Source of the DNA: Rhodospirillales bacterium URHD0017
GTDB taxonomy: Bacteria > Pseudomonadota > Alphaproteobacteria > Reyranellales > Reyranellaceae
Direction: 5' to 3'
DNA: 64,000 nucleotides
Assembly (NCBI GenBank): GCA_900110395.1
Contig: FODP01000008.1
Span: forward strand, 264,922-328,921
In this document: positions 48,414-57,621 of the stretch, in pieces
Position numbering within the stretch: the stretch's first letter is position 1
Layout: every line of letters begins with the position of its first letter
Notes under the pieces: model-generated
Databases searched by the model: none
Seen by the model: the letters and a program-made list of their open reading frames with translations, nothing else
What the model was told of the DNA's origin: nothing
Position numbers and translations under genes: made by a program

Positions 48414-50471
48414 TTACTCCCCACTCGGAGCCTGACCTAGCGTCAGAAGAATGTTGCCGTACGCGTCGACCGCGCCGGTGAAGCCCTCCGGAACGCAGAT
48501 CGTCGTATCTTCCTGGGCCACCACGCAAGGGCTGGCGAGACGATGGCCGTGGCCCAGGTCCGCCCGTCGATACAGCGGCACCGTGCGCCAGGCGCCGTCG
48601 AGATAGACGTCGATCTCCTTGGCCGGCACCGGCGGGCCGGAGCGTCGCGGCTCGGCAGCGGCCTTGGGCTGCGGCGAGCTGCCCACCACCACCATGCGCA
48701 GGCTGACCATGTGGATCGGCGTTTCAGCGGAGCTGTGGCCGTACAGGCGGTCGTGCTCGGCATGGAAGGCGGCGGCGATGCGCTCGATGTCGCCGGCTGT
48801 GATCCACTCCAGCGGCAGCGGCACCTCGATCTCGAACGATTGCCCCAGGTAGCGCATGTCGGCGGCAGGCTGCAGCACATGCGAGCCGGTGAACTTCTGC
48901 TCCTCGGTGATCCAGGCGGACGCACGCGTGGCGAGGCTATCGAAATCGGCCTTCAGGCGCGGCAGCTCGTCGGCCGACAGCGGATAGTAGGCCGTGCTGA
49001 TGAAGTCGTTCTTCACGTCGGCGACCAGCCCGCCCAGCGCCGACAGCACGCCCGGCGCCGTCGGGATCAGCACCCGGTGCATGCCGAGCTCGCGCGCCAG
49101 GAAACAGCCCAGCATGGGGCCGGCGCCGCCGAACGCCAGCAGGGTGAAATCGCGCGGATCGATGCCCTGGCGCGAGGCGAGCTTGCCGACCTCGCGGTAC
49201 ATGCCGGAAACCGCCACCTGGATGATGGCTTCGGCGGCCTGCTCGAGCCCGCGCCCCAGCCTGGCCGCGACCGTGCCGACGGCGGCGCGCGCCTTGTCGA
49301 CGTCGACGGAGACCGCGTCGTAACCGATGTTGCCGTGGCCGATGATGCCGCAGGTCGCGAACGCGTCGGTCATGGTGGGCTGCGTGCCGCCGCGGCCGTA
49401 GCACGCCGGGCCGGGCGTCGAGCCGGCGCTTTCGGGCCCGACCGTCAGAATGCCGAACTCGCTCACCTTGGCGATCGAGCCGCCGCCGTCGCCGATCGAC
49501 GTCACCGAAACGGTCGGGATGTAGATCGGGAAGTCGCCCACCATCTCGCCGGTGCCGTAGGTCGGCGTGCCGTCGACGATGATCGCGACGTCGGCCGAGG
49601 TGCCGCCGATGTCGAGGCTCAGCACCTTGTCGACGCCGGCCTGGCGCGCGACGAAGCCCGCGCCGATGACGCCGGCCGCCGTGCCCGACAGCAGCATCTG
49701 CAGGCAGGCCGACTTGCCGAGCTCGGCCGTCATGACGCCGCCGTTCGACTTGGTGACCATGGCCTCGGCGGTGACGCCGGCGTGGCGCAAGGCGGCCTGC
49801 AGCGCCGTCAGGTAGCGCGCCACGGGCGGCTGCACGTAGCCGTGGATTGTGGCTGTAGCAGTCCGCTCGTATTCGCGGATGATCGGCCACACGTCGCTGG
49901 AGCAGAACACGGGCATCTCGGGCGCCCACTGGCCGACCAGCCGCGCCGCCTCGCGCTCGTGCGCCGGATTGCGATAGGAATGCAGCAGCCCCAGCACGAT
50001 CCCTTCGGCGCCGAGCGCCATCGCCTGGTCGAACGCCTGGCGCAGGCTTTTCGGGTCGAGCGGCTTGTCCACGGTTCCGTCGGCCAGCATCCGTTCACGC
50101 ACCGGCAGCACGCGCTCGCGCGTGATCAGCGGCTCGGCGCGCGACGACATGAGGTGATACGGGTCGGGCATCTTGAGCCGCGCCAGCTCCAGCACGTCGA
50201 CGAAGTTCTCCGTCGTGAACAGGCAGAGCCGGATGCCCTTGCGCTGGATCACCGAGTTGATGCCGACGGTGGTGCCGTGCGTGAAATAGCCGATGTCGCG
50301 CGGCTGGATGCCGAAGCGGCTGCCGAGCTCGGCCAGCCCGGTGATGACCTCGCGCCCGGGCTCCTGCGGCGTCGAAAGGACTTTCAGCGTTGCCAGGCGG
50401 CCGGTCGTCTCGTCCAGCGCACAGAAGTCCGCGAAGGTCCCACCGATGTCGACGCCGATTCGATAACTCAC
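48414..50471 (-). CDS. Hydantoinase/oxoprolinase HyuA family protein (second pair)
   Basis: The 685-residue protein starts YRIGVDIGGTFADFCALDE and has YFTHGTTVGINSVIQRKGIRL, VLSLDIGGTSADVAII, and FTLLAFGGAGPMLGCFLARELG. It is the ATP-binding subunit. It differs clearly from the first HyuA in the window and is therefore a second system rather than a recent duplicate. An IclR regulator gene lies 19 bases upstream in the same direction. Confidence 0.9.
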   Translation of the reverse strand: MSYRIGVDIGGTFADFCALDETTGRLATLKVLSTPQEPGREVITGLAELGSRFGIQPRDIGYFTHGTTVGINSVIQRKGIRLCLFTTENFVDVLELARLKMPDPYHLMSSRAEPLITRERVLPVRERMLADGTVDKPLDPKSLRQAFDQAMALGAEGIVLGLLHSYRNPAHEREAARLVGQWAPEMPVFCSSDVWPIIREYERTATATIHGYVQPPVARYLTALQAALRHAGVTAEAMVTKSNGGVMTAELGKSACLQMLLSGTAAGVIGAGFVARQAGVDKVLSLDIGGTSADVAIIVDGTPTYGTGEMVGDFPIYIPTVSVTSIGDGGGSIAKVSEFGILTVGPESAGSTPGPACYGRGGTQPTMTDAFATCGIIGHGNIGYDAVSVDVDKARAAVGTVAARLGRGLEQAAEAIIQVAVSGMYREVGKLASRQGIDPRDFTLLAFGGAGPMLGCFLARELGMHRVLIPTAPGVLSALGGLVADVKNDFISTAYYPLSADELPRLKADFDSLATRASAWITEEQKFTGSHVLQPAADMRYLGQSFEIEVPLPLEWITAGDIERIAAAFHAEHDRLYGHSSAETPIHMVSLRMVVVGSSPQPKAAAEPRRSGPPVPAKEIDVYLDGAWRTVPLYRRADLGHGHRLASPCVVAQEDTTICVPEGFTGAVDAYGNILLTLGQAPSGE

Positions 50472-50490
50472 CGAAGACCCTCCGTAAAAC

Positions 50491-51258
50491 CTATGCCGCG
50501 CGCCGGTAGCCGAGGCGCTGGCTGATGCTGGCGGCCGCGCGCACGACGCCGGCGATGATCCGCGGCTTGGCGGCCGGATAGCGCACCGACACCGTTCCGA
50601 CGTTCAACGCAGCAACGACCGTACCATTGGCGCCGAACACCGGCGCCGCCGTGGCCGAGCCGCCGAGCACGTATTCTTCTTCGACAACGGCGTAGCCGTC
50701 GGCCGCCACCTTGGCGAGGATCGTCCGCAGCCTGGCCGCATCGGTCATGGTCCGGGGCGTGTGGGCGCGCAGCCGGTTGCGCATCAAATAGGCGGCCGTC
50801 GACTTCTTGTCCCAGAAGGCCAGCAGGATCCGGCCCATCCCGGTGCAATAGGCCGTGCGCGGGTCGGGATCGTCGGAATCGTAGCGGATGGCGGCGCGAC
50901 TGACCGCCTTGGCGATGACTTTCACGTCGCCGCGGGCCTCGCGGACGCCCAGGAACACGCTCTCCTCCAGCTCGTCACGCAGCTGCTCCATCACCGGACG
51001 GGCCACCGCCGCGAGGTGCGCTTCCGGCCCGCCGATCCAGCCCGCCGACGGGCGCATCGACTCGTTCAGCGCGTAGCGATCGGCGGCGTCGCGCTCGACG
51101 TAGCCGCGCGACTGCAAGGTGCGGAGCAGGGCATGGGCGCTGCTCTTGGGCAGCGCCAGGACCGAGACGAGGTCCTTCAGGGCCATCGGCTCGTCGCTGC
51201 GCGCCAGCAGCTCGAGGATATCGAGCACCCGCGCCGCGGATTTCACGCTGTCGTTCAT
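50491..51258 (-). CDS. IclR family transcriptional regulator
   Basis: The 255-residue protein has an N-terminal winged helix (KSAARVLDILELLARSDEPMALKDLVSVLALPKSSAHALLRTLQSRGYV) and a C-terminal effector domain with YCTGMGRILLAFWD and DGYAVVEEEYVLGGSATAAPVF. It probably controls the hyuAB genes it precedes, the minus-strand transporter and perhaps the divergent importer. The start is ATG 51258; a longer reading to 51318 lacks similarity. The 199-base divergent region 51259-51457 must hold the promoters. Confidence 0.9.
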   Translation of the reverse strand: MNDSVKSAARVLDILELLARSDEPMALKDLVSVLALPKSSAHALLRTLQSRGYVERDAADRYALNESMRPSAGWIGGPEAHLAAVARPVMEQLRDELEESVFLGVREARGDVKVIAKAVSRAAIRYDSDDPDPRTAYCTGMGRILLAFWDKKSTAAYLMRNRLRAHTPRTMTDAARLRTILAKVAADGYAVVEEEYVLGGSATAAPVFGANGTVVAALNVGTVSVRYPAAKPRIIAGVVRAAASISQRLGYRRAA

Positions 51259-51457
51259 GGATGTGAACTTCGTTCGTGTATTGAAACGACGTTCGCTGAC
51301 GGGCCGGGCAACTGTCAAGTCGCGGCAGCCGCTGCTCCTATGCAGGATCGACAGCAGCCTGTTGCGCAGGCCGCCGCCATACTACGGCACACGGCAGGCA
51401 AGTGGCATAATGCTGCCAACCACGACCGCCCAATCACCACCACAAGGGGGACTGACC

Positions 51458-53056
51458 ATGACCGAGATGACCAGGCGCCTGTTGCTGGCGACGGCCACCG
51501 CCGTACCGTTCGCCGGCTGGGTACGCATCGCCGACGCCGCAGCCCCGAAGGACACGGCCGTCTTCGCCAAGCAGATCGACGACATCATCACCCTCGATCC
51601 GGGCGAGTGCTACGAGCTGTCCGGCATCGAGATGTGCACGAACATCTACGATCGGCTGCTGCGGTACGAGGCGGAGGACCTGAACAAGCTGGTCGGCGGC
51701 GTCGCCGAATCCTGGACCGTGGCGCCGGACGGCAAGACCTTCACCTTCAAGATCCGGCCCAACCTCAAATTCCAGTCCGGCGCGCCGGTGACCGCCGAGG
51801 ACGTGGAGTTTTCCCTGCAGCGTGTCGTGCTGATGGACAAGACGTCGGCCTTCCTGCTGACCCAGCTCGGCTGGTCGAAGACCACCGTCAAGGACCTCGT
51901 GAAGGGCAGCGGCGACACGCTCACCCTCAAGATCGCCGCGGATTTCGCCCCCTCGCTGGTGCTGAACCTGATGACCTCCATCGTCGCCTCGGTGGTCGAG
52001 AAGAAGGTGGCGCTGGCGAACGAGACCAACGGCGACCTGGGCAATGGCTGGTTGAAGACCCACTCGGCGTCCTCCGGCGCGTTCAAGCTGATCGCGTGGA
52101 AGGCCAACGAAAGCGTCAGCCTGGAAGCCTATCCCGGCTTCCGCCTGGGCGCTCCGCTGCTGAAGCGCGTGGTCGTCCGCCACGTGCCGGAACCGGCCTC
52201 GCAGCGCCTGCTCCTCGAGAAGGCCGACGCCGACTACGCCCGCGACCTGACGCCGGACCAGATCAAGCCGCTGGCCAGCAACCCCGACATCAAGGTCGAG
52301 TCCTTCAAGGCCGCCAACACCTTCTATATGGGCCTGAACCTGGGGTACGAGCCGCTGGCCAATCCGAAGGTGCGCCAGGCGATGAAGATGCTGGTGGACT
52401 ACGACGGCATGGTGAAGAGCTTCCTGGCCGGCCGCTTCTTCGTCCAGCAGAGCTTCCTGCCGCTGGGGTTCTTCGGCGCCATCGAATACGTCCCCTTCAA
52501 GCTCGACGTGGCCAAGGCCAAGGGACTGCTGGCCGAAGCCGGCTACAAGGACGGCTTCGCGGTGAAGATGGCCGCGCCCAACGTCTCGCCCTGGACCGAA
52601 ATCTCGCAGTCCGTGCAGCAGACCATGGGCCAGGCCGGCATCAAGGTGTCGATCGAGCCGATGGAGCTGAAAGCGGTGATCAGCCAGTACCGCGGGCGAG
52701 GGCACCAGATCGCCATGCTGTCGTGGGGCCCGGACTATTTCGATCCGCACACCAACGCCGACACGTTCGCGCACAACGACGACAACTCCGACACGGCGAA
52801 GAGCAAGCCGCTCGCCTGGCGCAACAAGTGGTTCATCCCCGACATCACCAAGGAGATGTTGGCCGCGGCCAAGGAGCTCGATGCCAAGAAACGCGCCGAG
52901 CAATACGTGGTGCTGCAGAAGAAGGTGACCGACGAGGGCCCGTTCATCCTCATGTTCCAGAACACCAACCAGATCGCCCGGCGCGCGACGACGACCGGCT
53001 TCAACCCCGGCATCACCGAGGATCTGAATTTCTACCGTACCATCCGGAAGTCCTGA
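51458..53056 (+). CDS. Extracellular solute-binding protein family 5, system 2
   Basis: The 532-residue protein has a signal peptide with a twin Arg (MTRRLLLATATAVPFAGWV) and probable cleavage near ADAAAP. The mature part shows VAESWTVAPDGKTFTFKIRPNLKFQSGAPVTAEDVEFSLQRV and MLSWGPDYFDPHTNADTFAHN. It delivers an undetermined substrate to the permeases encoded next. AAGGGGGACTGACC precedes the ATG. It is divergent from iclR. Confidence 0.9.
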   Translation: MTEMTRRLLLATATAVPFAGWVRIADAAAPKDTAVFAKQIDDIITLDPGECYELSGIEMCTNIYDRLLRYEAEDLNKLVGGVAESWTVAPDGKTFTFKIRPNLKFQSGAPVTAEDVEFSLQRVVLMDKTSAFLLTQLGWSKTTVKDLVKGSGDTLTLKIAADFAPSLVLNLMTSIVASVVEKKVALANETNGDLGNGWLKTHSASSGAFKLIAWKANESVSLEAYPGFRLGAPLLKRVVVRHVPEPASQRLLLEKADADYARDLTPDQIKPLASNPDIKVESFKAANTFYMGLNLGYEPLANPKVRQAMKMLVDYDGMVKSFLAGRFFVQQSFLPLGFFGAIEYVPFKLDVAKAKGLLAEAGYKDGFAVKMAAPNVSPWTEISQSVQQTMGQAGIKVSIEPMELKAVISQYRGRGHQIAMLSWGPDYFDPHTNADTFAHNDDNSDTAKSKPLAWRNKWFIPDITKEMLAAAKELDAKKRAEQYVVLQKKVTDEGPFILMFQNTNQIARRATTTGFNPGITEDLNFYRTIRKS

Positions 53057-53060
53057 CACT

Positions 53061-54134
53061 TTGACCTCCCCGACCGCACAGGGAGCGGCATCGGCCGCTC
53101 CCGCCTGGGGTCTGGCCAGGAGCCTGGCCAACCGGACGACGCGCAGCCTGCTTTCGGTCGCGCTCACGTTCCTCGGTCTCACCTGCGTCACCTTCTTCAT
53201 TGGCCGGGTGATCCCGATCGATCCGGTGCTGGCCATCGTCGGCGACAAGGCCTCGGCCGAGACCTATGCCCGGGTGCGTGCCGAGATCGGGCTCGACCTG
53301 CCCATCCCCGTGCAGTACTGGCGCTACCTGGTGAAGGTGGTGCACGGCGACTTCGGCAACTCCGTCATCACCTCGCGCCCGGTGCTGCACGACCTGCTGC
53401 AGGTCTTCCCCGCCACGCTGGAACTGGCGCTGCTCGCCTTGTTGATCGGCGTGGTGGCCGGCGTGCCGATGGGCGTGCTGGCCGCAACCCATCGCGGCCG
53501 CTGGCAGGACCAGGTGATCCGCTTTCTCTCCCTGCTCGGCTATTCCATGCCGGTGTTCTGGCTGGGACTGATCGGCCTGCTGCTGTTCTACGCCAGGCTC
53601 GGCTGGGTCGAGGGACCGGGCCGGCTCGATGTGGCGTTCGATGACATCGTCGCTCCGATTATCGGCATGATCACCATCGACAGCCTGCTGGCCGGTGAAT
53701 ACGAGGTTTTCTGGAACGCCTTCTGGCATCTGCTGCTGCCCGCCTCCATCCTGGGCTACCTGTCGCTCGCCTACGTGGCACGCATGACCCGCAGCTTCAT
53801 GCTGGCCCAGTTGCGGCAGGAATATGTGCTGGCGGCACTGGCCAAAGGCCTCTCGCCCTGGCGCGTCGTCTGGGTGCATGCGCTGGGCAATGTCTGGGTC
53901 CAGCTGGTCACCGTCATTGCGCTCACCTTCGGCAGCCTGCTGGAAGGTGCCGTGCTGACCGAGACGGTGTTCGCCTGGCCGGGCCTCGGCCTCTACATGA
54001 AGAATTCCCTGTTCAACGCCGACCTCAACGCCGTGCTGGGCGCCACGGTGCTGGTGGGCGTGGTCTATATCGGGCTGAACATGATCTCCGACCTGATCTA
54101 TCCGCTGGTCGACCCGCGCGCGCGGGATCAGTGA
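53061..54134 (+). CDS. ABC importer permease (DppB-like), system 2
   Basis: The 357-residue permease opens with a polar leader and then SLLSVALTFLGLTCVTFFIGRVIPIDPVLAIVGDKAS, followed by LGLDLPIPVQYWRYL and the loop VLAALAKGLSPWRVVWVHALGN. The most plausible start is TTG 53061, 4 bases after the preceding stop; no ATG lies before the first helix. It couples with the DppC-like gene, whose start overlaps its stop. Confidence 0.88.
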   Translation: MTSPTAQGAASAAPAWGLARSLANRTTRSLLSVALTFLGLTCVTFFIGRVIPIDPVLAIVGDKASAETYARVRAEIGLDLPIPVQYWRYLVKVVHGDFGNSVITSRPVLHDLLQVFPATLELALLALLIGVVAGVPMGVLAATHRGRWQDQVIRFLSLLGYSMPVFWLGLIGLLLFYARLGWVEGPGRLDVAFDDIVAPIIGMITIDSLLAGEYEVFWNAFWHLLLPASILGYLSLAYVARMTRSFMLAQLRQEYVLAALAKGLSPWRVVWVHALGNVWVQLVTVIALTFGSLLEGAVLTETVFAWPGLGLYMKNSLFNADLNAVLGATVLVGVVYIGLNMISDLIYPLVDPRARDQ

Positions 54135-55048
54135 TGGCCACCGCACCTGTTCCCGGTACAGCGCGGGCCTGGCTGCTGAGCCCGGCGCCGGCCAGCCGCC
54201 GGCAAGCCCGCTTCGGCCGCTGGTACCGCGCCTGGCTCGGCTTTCGCCGCAACCCACTGGCGATGAGCGGGCTCGCCATCGTGGCGCTGCTGGTGCTGAT
54301 GGCGGTCTTCGCCCCGCTGATCGTCGACCCGCAGTCCGCGACCTTGCAGGTGCTGCAGGATCGCCTGCAGCCGGCGAGCTGGCAGCATCCGTTCGGCACC
54401 GACGAGCTCGGGCGGGACATCTTCGCCCGCGTGGTGTTCGGATCACGCATCACGCTCACCATCGTCGTCATGGTGGGCGTGATCGTGGTGCCCGTGGGCC
54501 TCGCCATCGGCTTGCCCGCCGGGTATTTCGGCGGCGTGGTGGATACGGTGCTGATGCGCATCACCGACATCTTCCTGGCGTTCCCGCGCTTGGTGCTGGC
54601 GCTGGCCTTCGCCGCGGCGCTGGGCCCGGGAATCGAGAACGCGGTGATTGCCATCGCGCTGACCGCCTGGCCGCCCTATGCCCGGCTCGCCCGCGCCGAG
54701 ACCTTGACCTGCCGGCGCGCCGAATTCATCCAGGCCGCCGAGCTGCAGGGCGCCTCGCATCTGCGCATCATCGCCACCCAGATCGTGCCGCTCTGCCTGC
54801 CCAGCGTGATCATCCGCCTGACGCTCGACATGGCCGGCATCATCCTGACCGCCGCGGGCCTGGGCTTCCTCGGCCTCGGCGCGCAGCCGCCGGCGCCGGA
54901 GTGGGGGGCGATGGTCTCCTCCGGCCGCCAGGTGCTGCTCGACCAATGGTGGGTGGCGACCATCCCCGGCCTCGCCATCTTCATCGTCAGCCTGGGCTTC
55001 AACCTGCTGGGTGACGGTCTGCGCGACGCGAGCGACTCCCGGTCATGA
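54134..55048 (+). CDS. ABC importer permease (DppC-like), system 2
   Basis: The 304-residue permease has NPLAMSGLAIVALLVLMAVFAPLI, HPFGTDELGRDIFARVVFGSR and the EAA loop QAAELQGASHLRIIATQIVP. The first base of its ATG is the last base of the previous stop. The ATPase gene follows after 10 bases. Confidence 0.9.
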   Translation: MATAPVPGTARAWLLSPAPASRRQARFGRWYRAWLGFRRNPLAMSGLAIVALLVLMAVFAPLIVDPQSATLQVLQDRLQPASWQHPFGTDELGRDIFARVVFGSRITLTIVVMVGVIVVPVGLAIGLPAGYFGGVVDTVLMRITDIFLAFPRLVLALAFAAALGPGIENAVIAIALTAWPPYARLARAETLTCRRAEFIQAAELQGASHLRIIATQIVPLCLPSVIIRLTLDMAGIILTAAGLGFLGLGAQPPAPEWGAMVSSGRQVLLDQWWVATIPGLAIFIVSLGFNLLGDGLRDASDSRS

Positions 55049-55058
55049 GCGATCTGGC

Positions 55059-55904
55059 ATGACCGATACCCTGCTCGCCGTGCGCAACCTCAGCGTCACC
55101 TATTCCGGCGATGACGGCGATGTCCGCGCCGTGCGCAACGTCAGCTTCACGCTCGGCCGCGAGCGCCTGGGCATCGTCGGCGAAAGCGGATCCGGCAAAT
55201 CGACGACCGGACGCGCCATCATGGGTCTTGTCGGTCGGTCCGCCCGCATCGCGGCGGACGAATTGCGGCTGGGCGACACCGATCTGCGCGGCCTCGGCGA
55301 ACGCGGCTTTCGCAAGCTGCGCGGCCAGCGCATCGCCATGGTGCTGCAGGACCCGAAATACTCGCTCGACCCGGTGATGTCCGTCGGCCAGCAGATCGCC
55401 GAGACGCACCGCACCCACCTGCGCAGCACCGGGCGCGACGCCAGGCGCGCGGCGCTCGAGATGCTGGAGGCCGTGCATATCCGCGACCCCGAGCGCGTCT
55501 ACACGATGTATCCGCACCAGGTCTCCGGCGGCATGGGCCAGCGGGTGATGATCGCCATGATGCTGATCGCGGGTCCGGACATCCTGATCGCCGATGAACC
55601 CACGTCGGCGCTCGACGTCACCGTGCAGACCCAGGTCCTGGCCATCATGGACGACCTGGTGCGCAGCCGCGGCATGGGACTGATCCTGATCAGCCACAAC
55701 CTGCATCTTGTCTCCTCGTTCTGCGACCGCGTGCTGGTGATGTATGCCGGCCAGGTGGTGGAGACCTGCCAGGCCGCGAGCCTCTCCGAGGCGAAGCATC
55801 CCTATACGCGCGGGCTGCTCGCTGCCCTGCCGCAACTGGGCAACCGCCGCGCCGAGCTGCCGCAGTTGCAGCGCGACCCCGCCTGGATGGCCGACCTCGC
55901 ATGA
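55059..55904 (+). CDS. Dipeptide-type ABC importer ATPase (OppD-like), system 2
   Basis: The 281-residue ATPase has Walker A GESGSGKSTTGRAI, the signature VSGGMGQRVMIAMML and Walker B ILIADEPTSALDVT. It ends soon after AALPQLGNRRAEL and so lacks the Cys-rich C-terminal oligopeptide-transporter domain of system 1. ATG 55059 aligns with the family start LLAVRNLSVTY. Confidence 0.9.
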   Translation: MTDTLLAVRNLSVTYSGDDGDVRAVRNVSFTLGRERLGIVGESGSGKSTTGRAIMGLVGRSARIAADELRLGDTDLRGLGERGFRKLRGQRIAMVLQDPKYSLDPVMSVGQQIAETHRTHLRSTGRDARRAALEMLEAVHIRDPERVYTMYPHQVSGGMGQRVMIAMMLIAGPDILIADEPTSALDVTVQTQVLAIMDDLVRSRGMGLILISHNLHLVSSFCDRVLVMYAGQVVETCQAASLSEAKHPYTRGLLAALPQLGNRRAELPQLQRDPAWMADLA

Positions 55905-56686
55905 TCGCCCTCGACCGCGTCACCATCGCCTACGGCAGCGGCCCGCGCGCTGTGGTGGCGGTCCGCGACTTCACGCTGGCCGTCCCCGAAGGCGAGGCCG
56001 TCGGGCTGGTGGGCGAATCCGGTTCCGGCAAATCCACCGTGCTGCGCGCTGTCGCCGGGCTGATTCCGTATGCGGTTGGCGAGATCACGCTGGCCGGAAG
56101 GCGGGTCGAGCGACGCCGCACCACGGCCGAGCGCAAGATGGTGCAGATGGTCTTCCAGGATCCGTACGGCTCGCTGCACCCGAACCAGACGGTGGACCAG
56201 ACTCTCGCCATGCCGGTCGCCATCCACCGGCTCGATCGCGGCGAGGCGCGCATTGCCCGGGTGCTGGCCGAAGTCGGCCTCGGTCGTGAGCACCGCTACC
56301 GCTACCCCTACCAGCTTTCCGGCGGCCAGCGCCAGCGCGTGGCCATCGCCCGGGCCCTGATCCTGGAACCTCGCATCCTGCTGCTCGACGAACCGACCAG
56401 CGCGCTCGACGTATCGGTGCAGGCCGAGATCCTCAACCTGCTCTCCCGCCTGCGCCGCGACCACGGGCTCACCATGCTGATGGTGAGCCACGATCTCGCG
56501 GTCATCGCCCATCTCTGCGAACGCATCGGCGTGATGAGCCGCGGCCAGTTGCTGGAGGTCACCACCGCGACGGCCATGGCGAACAACCAGGTGACGCACG
56601 ACTACACGCGCCAGCTCCTGCGCTCCAACGCCGGCTTCGACCGCAGCAGCGTCTCCAGCGGCGAACTGGACGTAGCGGCGGGTTAG
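55901..56686 (+). CDS. Dipeptide-type ABC importer ATPase (OppF-like), system 2
   Basis: The 261-residue ATPase has Walker A GESGSGKSTVLRAVAG, signature LSGGQRQRVAIARAL and Walker B ILLLDEPTSALDVS. Its start overlaps the stop of its partner (ATGA). It also lacks the Cys-rich tail. It completes importer system 2. Confidence 0.9.
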   Translation: MIALDRVTIAYGSGPRAVVAVRDFTLAVPEGEAVGLVGESGSGKSTVLRAVAGLIPYAVGEITLAGRRVERRRTTAERKMVQMVFQDPYGSLHPNQTVDQTLAMPVAIHRLDRGEARIARVLAEVGLGREHRYRYPYQLSGGQRQRVAIARALILEPRILLLDEPTSALDVSVQAEILNLLSRLRRDHGLTMLMVSHDLAVIAHLCERIGVMSRGQLLEVTTATAMANNQVTHDYTRQLLRSNAGFDRSSVSSGELDVAAG

Positions 56687-56689
56687 ACC

Positions 56690-57400
56690 CTACCAGTAGC
56701 GTACCGGGCCCGTGTCGATATGGATGAAGCCCGAGCGCGGGTAGAAACCGACGCCGCCCATGCCCAGCGACCGCGCGACCTGCCGGACCTGGAACACCGG
56801 CACGCCGGGCATGCTGATGTCCATCGCGTTGCCGTTTATGTGCTGGCTGTCGCTGGCGACGCCGCGGCTGACGCTCGCCAGCCAGGCGTTGGTGGTGGGC
56901 GAACGAAAGGCCGAGAGGACCTCGACGGCGCCGGTGAAGCCGACATGCATCTGGGTGTGCCACAGCACATCGAACAGCTGCGGATCCATTTCCGTCTCGG
57001 CGCCTTCGCGCCAATCGCGCAGGAAGTGATTGAGCTTGTTCAGCGCATCGCGACGGTAGGCGCCGTCGGACCAATAGGTGACAGTAATGGCCTCGTCCGT
57101 GTTGACGTTCACCAGGCTCAGCGTGCGGGGGCTGGTGGTGTCGAGCACCGGCGGCGGGGGAGGCGGCGCCATCGTGAAGCCGCCATAGCGGGCGGCGCGT
57201 ACTTGCGGTTGTGCCGACGGCTTGGTCGCAGGCTTTTTAGCCGAAGGCGACAGCGACGCCTTTGTCGCGACCGGCCTGGCGGCCGCTTTTTTGACGGAGT
57301 CGGCAGCGGCTTTGGGCGCGCTGTGCTTGGTCTGGGCGAATCCCGTGCCAGCAAAGGCCAGGCACAGGCAGGCGGTCACGCTCAGCATGAGAGGGTACAT
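56690..57400 (-). CDS. DUF882 protein, M15-like murein peptidase fold, with signal peptide
   Basis: The 236-residue protein starts MYPLMLSVTACLCLAFAGTG (signal peptide, cleavage near FAQ). A Lys/Ala/Pro-rich linker (residues about 25-90) follows, then a DUF882/YcbK-type domain: LSLVNVNTDEAITVTYW, SAFRSPTTNAWL, SQHINGNAMDISMPG and SGFIHIDTGPVRYW. The H..D and H zinc ligands (in QHINGNAMDI and FIHID) match peptidase M15. It is likely an envelope enzyme acting on peptidoglycan. Its 3' end is convergent with the importer operon with a 3-base gap. Confidence 0.88.
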   Translation of the reverse strand: MYPLMLSVTACLCLAFAGTGFAQTKHSAPKAAADSVKKAAARPVATKASLSPSAKKPATKPSAQPQVRAARYGGFTMAPPPPPPVLDTTSPRTLSLVNVNTDEAITVTYWSDGAYRRDALNKLNHFLRDWREGAETEMDPQLFDVLWHTQMHVGFTGAVEVLSAFRSPTTNAWLASVSRGVASDSQHINGNAMDISMPGVPVFQVRQVARSLGMGGVGFYPRSGFIHIDTGPVRYW

Positions 57401-57421
57401 GCCAGCCTCAATGTTGTTGTA

Positions 57422-57442
57422 TTTCTGCCACAGTAGCAGAAA
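57422..57442. promoter_or_regulatory. Inverted repeat upstream of the DUF882 gene
   Basis: TTTCTGC (57422-57428), a 7-base spacer and GCAGAAA (57436-57442) form a perfect repeat 22 bases upstream of the DUF882 start, in an AT-rich divergent region. It may be an operator or a leader hairpin. Confidence 0.35.
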
Positions 57443-57621
57443 TCGGCACTGCAGCAAGAAGAAAAAGCCTTTTGTTGTGGGCTGTTGGCGAAACAATCTA
57501 ATCTTTCGCACAAGGTGCTGTTTGGCCGGTGTTTGGGGCAAGCCTCCCGGCGATCCGGCCAATGACACGGCTGTGCTGCCGTGGGTAGTGATCAAGAGCT
57601 GAGCCGGGACGGACGCACGCC

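Noticed and set aside
51259..51457. IclR operator in the divergent iclR-SBP region
   Set aside because: Only a loose CGTT...AACG symmetry near 51270-51295 was visible. It is too weak to call a site.
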